DNA of 64,000 bases from positions 1,106,001 through 1,170,000 of the forward strand of contig JAEMWC010000097.1 of assembly GCA_016490735.1 (NCBI GenBank), read 5' to 3'. Positions 59,574 to 64,000 of this stretch are shown one piece after another. Numbering within the stretch: position 1 is the first letter of the stretch; every line of letters starts with the position of its first letter. The DNA is from Pachyseris speciosa (taxonomy: Eukaryota > Cnidaria > Anthozoa > Scleractinia > Pachyseridae). The notes beneath the pieces were generated by a model. The model saw nothing but the letters and a program-made list of their open reading frames with translations, was not told where the DNA came from and searched no databases. Position numbers and translations under genes: made by a program.

Positions 59574-60412
59574 GGATTCGATTAGCTGACGTTTTGAGCA
59601 TTAGCCCTTCATCGGAGCGAATTGTACCTTTCAGACTGACAACAGATGGATTTGTGGCTTGTTGTGTGATTAAAATGTAAGGAAACAGCTTATCCGGAAG
59701 TGTCAATTTGTTTAAAGGCGTGAATGTAATAATGGCATCTGCACTAAGTAGTTTCGAAATTTTCGCAGTTTTGAGTTAGCAGGATCAATTTGTCCCACGG
59801 GAGCCAAAATTGGTTCGAGTTATCGGGAGTTTCGAGAAATCGAGGGTGAAATTATAGAACTTGAGTGAAGAAAATCCAAGGGAAACAAGGTTTGGTTCGA
59901 GATATCGGGAGGTTCGGGAAACCGAGGGTTCGAGAAATCGGGATTCCACTGTATATACCTGCCAACTCTCACACATTATGCTCACGCCTGCGGATCAAAG
60001 ACGTCGATTTCACGCATTGAAGACAATTTCTCACGCCTGACTTAGAAATCCGGATAACTTGGTCTTTAAACATTAACAACTAAAAATTCAATTCAATATT
60101 CCCCATATTAAATGTTCCAAAAAAACGTTGGCACTGGTATAAAACCGTACTGTTGAGTAGTTGGTCGACAATATCCTTAGCTCCTTTGCTTTAGCCATTT
60201 AAATTGTTTACAACAGAAAAACCCGAAGAATGCTTACAGCTTTGGGTTTTGAACTCGCGCGCAGCACATCCTTCAAATTTAGGTGTCCTCCATGACAACT
60301 GAACGTACCAATTTAGCACTTCCCTTATTGCAAATAACCAAACAAAGCACAAAACATAAGATAGCAAGGTCGTTACCTCGTCAGAAAATTGGGAATCATC
60401 GCTGTCCGACAT
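30223..60412 (-). CDS. SUPT5H: Transcription elongation factor SPT5
   Basis: A complete 31-exon gene, 3054 coding bases, about 1017 residues (the human protein is somewhat longer, mainly in the C-terminal repeats). Every GT-AG junction keeps frame. Order: acidic N-terminus (1-80), NGN domain (about 150-245), KOW domains (KOW1 after NGN, further ones near 393, 445, 570 and 690), an RGRGRGRG patch, TP-rich C-terminal repeats (about 735-905) and a C-terminal KOW region to the stop. SPT5 pairs with SPT4 to form DSIF, which clamps RNA polymerase II; P-TEFb phosphorylates the repeats to release pausing. The start ATG at 60410-60412 opens [12 protein letters not shown], typical of the family. Introns carry most of the mobile elements in this half of the window. 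Confidence 0.98.
31163..33305 (-). CDS. SUPT5H: SUPT5H exons 27-29: TP-rich C-terminal repeats
   Basis: Exons 33166-33305, 32707-32861 and 31163-31435. The first part has a run of about eight repeats built on TPMYGSQ/R ([20 protein letters not shown] and on), the P-TEFb target in metazoan SPT5. Exon 29 carries the looser P/Y/T-rich second repeat region and ends in [11 protein letters not shown]. The second region is shorter than in human. Confidence 0.96.
31611..31994. mobile_element. pogo-like MITE in SUPT5H intron 28
   Basis: CAGTCGAACCTCGATTATCC at 31611-31630 pairs with the right end GGATAATCGAGGTTCTACTG with one mismatch. CAGT...ACCTCGATTATCCGGA is the classic pogo/Tigger-type terminus. 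TA precedes the left end; the right flank is CA, so the expected TA duplication is damaged. The subterminal TCGATTATCCGGACT is repeated three times. Confidence 0.78.
33910..35930 (-). CDS. SUPT5H: SUPT5H exons 23-26: KOW4 end, RG patch, KOW5
   Basis: Exons 35805-35930, 35359-35434, 34405-34536 and 33910-34015. They read [65 protein letters not shown] and [17 protein letters not shown]. The RG patch is a likely arginine-methylation site by analogy with human SPT5. Confidence 0.96.
34763..34890 (-). repeat. Interspersed repeat shared with the window's right edge
   Basis: This stretch and 63886-64000 are reverse complements in most positions: shared phrases include GAAAATGCTAGCTGA, TTTAAGAAAATG and GATAGCTGACGTTTTT. 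An unclassified repeat family present twice in opposite orientation. Confidence 0.6.
36066..36459. mobile_element. MITE with ATAGAGTCCTAAA ends in SUPT5H intron 22
   Basis: The left end ATAGAGTCCTAAACTGATGG pairs with the right end around TTTAGGACTCTAT. Near the centre, about 50 bases at 36207-36256 pair with 36267-36320 around a short loop, so the whole element folds on itself. About 394 bases, no coding capacity. Confidence 0.75.
36828..46014 (-). CDS. SUPT5H: SUPT5H exons 14-22: central KOW domains
   Basis: Exons 45947-46014, 42706-42808, 41176-41251, 40632-40795, 39225-39380, 38453-38550, 37736-37805, 36965-37039 and 36828-36878. Landmarks: [90 protein letters not shown] and [15 protein letters not shown]. 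The exon 22 donor is best placed at GTATGT after CATGGT, which keeps frame with exon 23. Confidence 0.96.
38252..38370. repeat. 57-bp tandem duplication
   Basis: Two adjacent copies of a unit holding GTACAACACTAATGAGCAAT and CAAAGAATTGTCAATTT, differing at a few positions. Intron 19 of SUPT5H. Confidence 0.8.
39918..40058. repeat. Hairpin MITE with ~28-bp outer arms
   Basis: AGATCATGTGATGATACTCA at 39918 onwards pairs with the right end at 40058, continuing through GGAGATTT; further inner pairing (GTCTTG, CTCATT) extends the stem. Intron 17 of SUPT5H. Confidence 0.75.
42945..43260. repeat. Two direct copies of a ~150-bp unit
   Basis: Both copies hold GGTC(T/C)(G/A)TCTTAC, GGAAGTCTGTTTG, and GGATCGACTCAGT(T/C)CAAT, in the same order. 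Copies are about 42945-43100 and 43101-43260. The CGACTC and GGGTC words recur, also at 43870-44170 in the other orientation. Intron 14 of SUPT5H. Confidence 0.65.
43474..43800 (-). mobile_element. Penelope-like ORF fragment of a second family
   Basis: The minus frame reads [20 protein letters not shown], then [20 protein letters not shown] and TKL, phrases I associate with the region between reverse transcriptase and endonuclease in animal Penelope-like ORFs (typically V-T-T-Y-P, then S-Y-x-K/R, then D-x-L-V-x-x-K-L). The rest of the ORF is missing. Confidence 0.55.
43980..44180. repeat. Degenerate direct repeat rich in GAGTCCAGTC
   Basis: ACTTCCAGTGATGGATTGAG and ACTTCTAGTGGCGGGTCGAG start two similar units about 80 bases apart, each followed by TCCAGTC and a GTTGA-rich stretch. 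Confidence 0.45.
46095..46500. mobile_element. tRNA-derived SINE, inverted double copy
   Basis: On the minus strand a tRNA-like head has A box TTAGCTCAGTTAG (46266-46254) and B box GGGTTTGACCC (46222-46212), followed downstream by CACTACTTAAG-type body sequence. A second, headless body (CACTACTGCTTAAGTAGAGT at about 46380) runs on the plus strand to about 46500. The two bodies are inverted around the head. I recognise this body from anthozoan SINEs. Confidence 0.65.
47093..49458 (-). CDS. SUPT5H: SUPT5H exons 8-13: NGN domain and KOW1
   Basis: Exons 49428-49458, 49139-49207, 48840-48926, 48266-48430, 47613-47642 and 47093-47158. They read [45 protein letters not shown], and [20 protein letters not shown]. 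The NGN fold contacts SPT4 and the polymerase clamp. Exons 8 and 12 are 31 and 30 bases. Confidence 0.97.
50650..51250 (-). mobile_element. tRNA-derived SINE split by a younger SINE
   Basis: Flanks 50650-50730 and 51176-51250 read as one minus-strand element: A-box-like AGCGGTTAGGGTG (51249-51237), B-box-like GGGTTTAAATCCC (51212-51200), then TCTGGCCCTAGCTGGTGATG and, beyond the insertion, GGTAGTCCCTGGTTCAAGTT to CCAGTTGGGATTC. Confidence 0.7.
50731..51175 (+). mobile_element. tRNA-derived SINE, copy 2, with target duplication
   Basis: Same family as 12979-13425: A box TTAGCTCAGTGGTAGAG, B-box region GGTTCAAACTCC, near-identical body, ATT tail. AACATC flanks both ends (50725-50730 and 51176-51181), a clear target-site duplication inside the older SINE. 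Intron 7 of SUPT5H. Confidence 0.92.
51409..60412 (-). CDS. SUPT5H: SUPT5H exons 1-7: acidic N-terminus
   Basis: Exons 60377-60412, 58299-58446, 58124-58192, 52903-52940, 52554-52582, 51651-51713 and 51409-51471. They encode [12 protein letters not shown], a long Glu/Asp run, a basic patch [20 protein letters not shown], and GARRLQQML to [10 protein letters not shown], which leads into the NGN domain. Exon 5 is only 29 bases. Intron 3 (52941-58123) is 5.2 kb. Confidence 0.95.
52006..52369. repeat. AAT microsatellites
   Basis: AAT runs at about 52006-52063, 52285-52329 and 52336-52369. Isoleucine-rich open frames here are artefacts. Confidence 0.92.
53236..53300. repeat. CTA/CTG microsatellite
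   Basis: About ten CTA units followed by CTG and CTA units. Confidence 0.9.
53590..53812. repeat. Perfect palindrome with 111-bp arms and 1-base spacer
   Basis: 53590-53700 is the exact complement of 53702-53812, around the single base 53701. The pairing stops abruptly at both outer ends. The arms include six ATG/CAT units and the phrase CTTGAGGCTTTATTTGG. It lies at the ATG-repeat tail of a probable retroelement (from about 53460). It lies in intron 3 of SUPT5H. Confidence 0.95.
53813..57301. other. Intron sequence, no gene recognised
   Basis: Part of SUPT5H intron 3. Apart from the TTACCC repeat and a C run at about 55988-56006, bounded by copies of ATTATACAAAACAAAT, nothing is recognised. 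Open frames at 54059-54265 and 54600-54827 have no known domain. Confidence 0.45.
55938..55961 (-). repeat. Short interstitial telomere-type repeat
   Basis: Four exact TTACCC units, a permutation of CCCTAA only on a different register: the opposite strand reads GGGTAA, so it is one base off the TTAGGG telomere repeat. It is telomere-like, not an exact telomere repeat. Confidence 0.6.
57302..57545 (-). pseudogene. Unidentified coding-like fragment with frame change
   Basis: On the minus strand one frame reads [38 protein letters not shown]; near 57428 the sense continues one base on as [40 protein letters not shown]. Composition looks like real protein on both sides. I do not recognise the family. 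It may be a decayed gene copy or a mobile-element ORF. Confidence 0.35.
58482..59052. repeat. Foldback MITE in SUPT5H intron 1
   Basis: The left side (GCAGTGG...CTTTTATTTTCTATT...TTCTATGGAATTTTT) pairs with the right side (AAAAAATTCCATAGAAAG...AGAAAATAAAAGTCTGCATA...GCACTGC), and inner segments (CTAATTTG, GCATACTATA) pair too. In the left arm a ~105-base unit is duplicated in tandem. About 570 bases, no coding capacity. The left end overlaps no exon. Confidence 0.7.
59280..59951. mobile_element. pogo-like element with nested insert
   Basis: CAGTGGAATCCCGATTTCTC at the left end pairs perfectly with the right end (GAGAAATCGGGATTCCACTG). TTCGAGAAATCGGGA is repeated just inside both ends. The middle, about 59458-59730, has unrelated sequence with a decayed hammerhead-like core and looks like a later insertion. 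No transposase frame. Confidence 0.72.
59585..59625 (-). ncRNA. Decayed hammerhead-like motif 4
   Basis: Minus strand: CCGATGA (59615-59609), AGGGCTAATGCTC, then AAAACGTCAGC. It resembles the first motif (CTGATGA, AGGGCTAA, GAAAC) but both core strands carry changes. Probably inactive. Confidence 0.35.
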
Positions 60413-60469
60413 GCCCTGTACAAGAAATGAAAAACTGAAAGCAAACTACTGTACCTATCGACCTTTCGT

Positions 60470-60482
60470 CCAAGATGGTGGC
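60470..60482 (+). promoter_or_regulatory. YY1-like site upstream of SUPT5H
   Basis: CCAAGATGGTGGC, one base from the AAGATGGCGGC form bound by YY1, lies about 60 bases upstream of the SUPT5H start codon. YY1-type sites are common at TATA-less housekeeping promoters. No TATA box was seen. Confidence 0.35.
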
Positions 60483-60576
60483 GATCATTCATCCGGGAGA
60501 CTATGCGCGATGGACACAACGCCCTTATGTAAGAGCATTTGTTATGTCCTATCTCTGTATGGCACTGGTCTTTTTT

Positions 60577-60629
60577 GGGCTGTCACGCAACGCTCCCCCA
60601 AAAGAAGGGGGAGCGTTGCGTGACAGCCC
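60577..60629. repeat. Perfect hairpin with 23-bp arms
   Basis: 60577-60599 (GGGCTGTCACGCAACGCTCC and on) is the exact complement of 60607-60629, loop AAAAGAA. A C run of about 14 follows directly. It lies about 165 bases upstream of the SUPT5H start. Confidence 0.92.
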
Positions 60630-61407
60630 CCCCCCCCCCCACCCTTAAAAAAAAAAACGGCTGCGAAGGAGACTAGTGTGCCACCTACCTACACGATGTA
60701 TTTTCTGTAACTTGCACTCAGGCGCCTAAAGATAGGGAAAAATCTACTTTCACACAAACACTCTCGATCTCTCTCTCTTTAAAAAGACGCTGGTTGCAAG
60801 TTACATTTTTGTATTGTTCACGAAATACAATGCAAATAAGGTGGTTTTACCACCGTATACGTAGTATGAAAAGGCACTGAGTTAGAGTGTGTACAGCCTC
60901 CCCCTCTCCTAAAAGAAGAATTTGGAAAGGATCCGGGGGGTACTCCCTTATTTAAGCAATATACCACAAGTTTCTATGGTTTATAGGCTGTTAAACCACG
61001 CGGAATGTTGGAAGAACACTCGAAGAATTCGTAAATCACGAGCCGCAGGCGATGGATGGAAGGTGAGGAGGGATACTGATATAAAATGTAAACCTAGACA
61101 AAGGGAAACGTGGGGAAGGAACGCGTGACGAGCCCAAAGACGTCTGCTCCCAGGCTATGCGAGCGTTGAATCCGCGAAGAAAAGATCCAGGGTGACCCGA
61201 AAACAATGACCCCCGGTCCATGGACCCCACTTCTGACCGGGTCCATGGACTACTTTATGCTAGGGTCTTACCGATAGTGCTAGCACTTTTTTTTGGCATT
61301 ATTTGGCTTCGCTTTTTTTTTTTTTTTTTACATTTTATCCCAAAAAGCACTGCTAGCATTATTTTGGATTTTGGATTGATTATTTGTATAATTTTGTGTT
61401 AAAAAGC

Positions 61408-61651
61408 ACAATCTGACTTTACAAGAAATAACACACAAACTGCGGTTATAAACATGACAATAGAACGCATTGTTGGAAAACAAAAATAAAACTATATCGT
61501 TTAACTTGACGTTTCGTATGTTTCGACATACATCTTCAGAAGTGACCGTTAGGAAATGCGTTCTATTGTCATGTTTATAACCGCAGTTTGTGTGTTATTT
61601 CTTGTTAAGCTACGATGGCCAAAGACAAAGAGTATTTACAATCTGACTTTA
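61408..61651. mobile_element. 216-bp hammerhead-bearing insertion with 14-bp target duplication
   Basis: ACAATCTGACTTTA occurs at 61408-61421 and 61638-61651. Between them, 61422-61470 is the exact complement of 61556-61604 (49 bp). The 85-base spacer contains hammerhead-like motif 5. The terminal sequence is shared with the Penelope-like end at 14960-15130, so it is a Penelope-related or retrozyme-like insertion. Confidence 0.85.
61508..61545 (-). ncRNA. Hammerhead-ribozyme-like motif 5 (intact core)
   Basis: Minus strand: CTGAAGA (61539-61533, fits CTGANGA), stem II GTATGT-CGAA-ACATAC (61531-61516, six perfect pairs), then GAAACGTC (61515-61508). ACTT before the core can pair with AAGT after the predicted cleavage site as the start of stem I. 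Stem III is minimal, as reported for Penelope-type hammerheads. Confidence 0.75.
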
Positions 61652-63577
61652 TTTATTTATTAATTTGTTCCGTCCCCTCCCACATTTTGTTCCCTTAATA
61701 GGAAGTCGTTCCCAATTTCGGCTTAAAATGTAAGTAGTTCGCGCTCCAATTTTCAGCTAGCTTCCCACGCAGTCGTGAGAGCCGGCTAATTTCAGCACCT
61801 TCTTCGCTTGTCATCGTTTCTCCATACAACATAACCCTTTTCCAACCGCTTTTCAAATCTCTTTTCAAGTTCTGTTTAACAATTCCAGATTACGGATATT
61901 AAACTCTTCACCTTTATAGCAGATCTAGTAGGAAGTTTTATTTGACTGGATCTTTTTATTTTTGACCTGTACATGTCAACATGTGTCATAGCCTTTGCAC
62001 ACTGTTTTGCGGGTCAGGCCAATCCTATCCCACATCAAGTTTGTGTTCGATCACGAGCCCTGGTTCGATATATTATTGGAGACAGTGTGATGGACTAAAA
62101 CAATATTGAAGGAATTCCTTTTTTTGCTATTCACCGATTAGATACTTGTCTATAAATGTATTGAAAAACAGAAAATTTTCTTATTTATTTGTTCCGTTCC
62201 CTCCCACATTTTGTTCCCTCCCCTCCCTTCCCATGACACAACAAACAAACCAATTAGCATAGTCACGTTCAATGTAACGCAAGACAGCAGGCGAAGTTAT
62301 TCTTGTTGGTTTAATATAACGGTCCGCGACGTTGCGTTTGTAGCTTGGAAACTTTGAAAACCGTAGCCGCATGAAAACCATCAATGATGGAAAGAAAATT
62401 GCAGAAAGTAGTGCCATTGAATAGGGTCGCTTGTGTTTGTTGGAAGCATTCAGAGCATTTTCTCCGTGGGCAGGCCGTGAGGGTATTGTTTCAAAATTAT
62501 TAGCATAATGTATTTTATGTTTGTGTGTCCCCTCAAGATGCATATAATATCTACAATTACCAAATTGTAAAACTTTAACTTTAGAATTTGATATTTTCCA
62601 TCTCGTGGTTCACAACGTGAATTAACAAAATTTATTCAATAGACTACTTACAACCGCTAATGTTTACTCTGTCGGTCTCGCAAGCCATAAAGACTGATCA
62701 CATTTATCCAACGTTTTACCACAACACAAGATTTTTATTGCATACAATCATTAAATGAAGTTAAGACCCATTGTTTAGAAGGCCAGTAAAAGAATCTGAA
62801 AAGGAAAAAAATATCTTTCGATCGCTATCAGTTCGGGCAGGTGAGCCAAAATTCAATTGGGGCCTGTGGCGGCGCAAAAATAAAGAATTGGAAAATAATT
62901 ATAGCATTTTTTAAACATGTGTACCAAACCCTTTTCATGGTCAAAAAATAAAGGAAAACTGTTTTTGGTCGCCAAGTCGAGAGGACCGCTTTTAGCGGGA
63001 CTGCCTCTTAATTTTGTTGTTACCTCATGAATAGTCAAAGATTACGGGAGTGCATTCAATATGCAACATGAAAATCTGTAGTTTGAGAAATGTGAAATTG
63101 GCGACGATATTTGACCCTCGTCTATTAATCTCTGAAGAGAAAAATTGCTAAATATAAATAAGTTCATAGGAAAAAAAACAGATTTCATTTCGCGAACTAC
63201 ACATTTTCATTTCAAAACGTACAGATTTCATTTCGCAAGCTACAGCTTTTCATTCATTTCGCTACATTTCGTTTCGCAAATAACAGCCAGCCTTTCAAAC
63301 ACAGAAACGCGACCTGACCAATGCACTCGCTAAACGTTTGCGAATTACAGGAATCGCATCACCAATCCACTTGGTAGGAAATGACTCAACCTTGCTGCAA
63401 AATAAACACCGCTGCCTTTTATTCGGCCGCGATCCATGCTCCGAATGTTGTGATAAGTTGAGGAAGTACAGTGCCGTGCAAAAGTAAGTTGACACAGGAG
63501 CACCCAACGAGCTAAATCAAAAAAAAGCTGTGGAAAGGCATTTTTAAGTACTTTATGGTGTTTTAAGGCTGTTTAAG
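61652..63577. other. Intergenic, no gene recognised
   Basis: TTTGTTCCGTCCCCTCCCAC (about 61670) returns with small changes near 62188, about 520 bases apart in the same direction, which could be a solo-LTR-like or tandem relic. The 120-residue open frame at 62181-62543 (minus) has no recognisable domain. Confidence 0.4.
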
Positions 63578-63636
63578 GTCGTGCTACTGCCGTGTAGCAT
63601 GGCAAGGCTTGCCGTGCTACACGGCAGTAGCACGAC
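63578..63636. repeat. Perfect hairpin with 22-bp arms
   Basis: GTCGTGCTACTGCCGTGTAG onwards (63578-63599) is the exact complement of 63615-63636, with a 15-base loop. The arm sequence recurs at 63648-63668. Confidence 0.9.
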
Positions 63637-63638
63637 TT

Positions 63639-63873
63639 GGTTTCAAACGTCGTGCTACTGCCGTGTCGAACTCAATTCATAAATTAACATTTTGGATTTG
63701 CTTTGTGCAACGGCTGGTAAGTGTCTTAATTACGGCACCCGACGATTCTGGGTACGAGATTGGGCAACAACTTTTTATTCGACGGAATTTAATTCGGCGT
63801 CTGAAATCAAGTCGTGCTGGAGTCGTGCGACAGTCGAGCCAGCTAAGCACGGCAGTAGAACGACGTTTGAAAC
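63639..63873. mobile_element. MITE with TTTCAAACGTCGTGCTACTG ends
   Basis: The left end GTTTCAAACGTCGTGCTACT pairs with the right end (AGTAGAACGACGTTTGAAAC) with one mismatch, and GCCGTG/CACGGC continues the match. About 235 bases. It adjoins the 22-bp hairpin whose arms carry the same CGTGCTACTGCCGTG word, suggesting two related elements side by side. Confidence 0.75.
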
Positions 63874-63885
63874 GGGCCTTAGCTG

Positions 63886-64000
63886 AAATTTTAATTGCCC
63901 GAAAATGTTAGGGAACAAAATCTTCCTTTAAGAAAATGCTAGCTGAACTGAACTTGCCATGAACTATTTTCTTTCCGAAAATGATAGCTGACGTTTTTGG
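63886..64000 (+). repeat. Interspersed repeat, runs off the window edge
   Basis: Reverse-complement relative of 34763-34890. It continues past the end of the window. Confidence 0.6.

Noticed and set aside
62181..62543. 120-residue minus-strand open frame
   Set aside because: No recognisable domain, no splice context, and it overlaps a repeated TTCCCTCCC stretch.

Overview
The window looks like nuclear DNA of a cnidarian, most likely an anthozoan such as a coral or sea anemone. This is inferred, not proven. It is AT-rich, has intron-rich metazoan genes with GT-AG introns, and is crowded with tRNA-derived SINEs, Penelope-like element pieces with hammerhead-ribozyme motifs, and many short inverted-repeat elements. 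No bacterial-type operon, rRNA or intact tRNA gene was seen.

Three genes can be assembled exon by exon, with splice phases that agree throughout. (1) Minus strand, 11247 to 4664: a four-exon gene for a 307-residue protein with an N-terminal hydrophobic region, one complete BIR zinc domain and a C-terminal helix, and no RING. (2) Plus strand, 12885 to 26793: an eight-exon gene for a type I receptor with a signal peptide, three fibronectin III domains, a receptor-phosphatase-like juxtamembrane region, one membrane span, and a short tyrosine-rich tail holding a textbook ITAM spacing instead of an enzyme domain. It carries an in-frame stop in the third FN3 exon and a frame change in the tail exon, so it may be a pseudogene, a null allele or a sequence with errors. 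(3) Minus strand, 60412 to 30223: a complete 31-exon SUPT5H (SPT5) gene for about 1017 residues, with acidic N-terminus, NGN domain, KOW domains and TP-rich C-terminal repeats. SPT5 acts with SPT4 on elongating RNA polymerase II.

Genes 1 and 2 are head to head, with 1.6 kb between their start codons. Nearly everything else lies in introns or gaps and is repeat-derived: a piggyBac-like element with TTAA duplications, two pogo-like elements, several foldback MITEs, a SINE nested in another SINE, LINE and Penelope fragments, a 1.9-kb TTGG/TGGG array, a GACT array, a 111-bp-arm perfect palindrome, and five hammerhead-like motifs. One of these sits in a 216-bp insertion flanked by a 14-bp target duplication. 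The ends of the window (1-4.3 kb and 60.4-64 kb) show no gene I can support.
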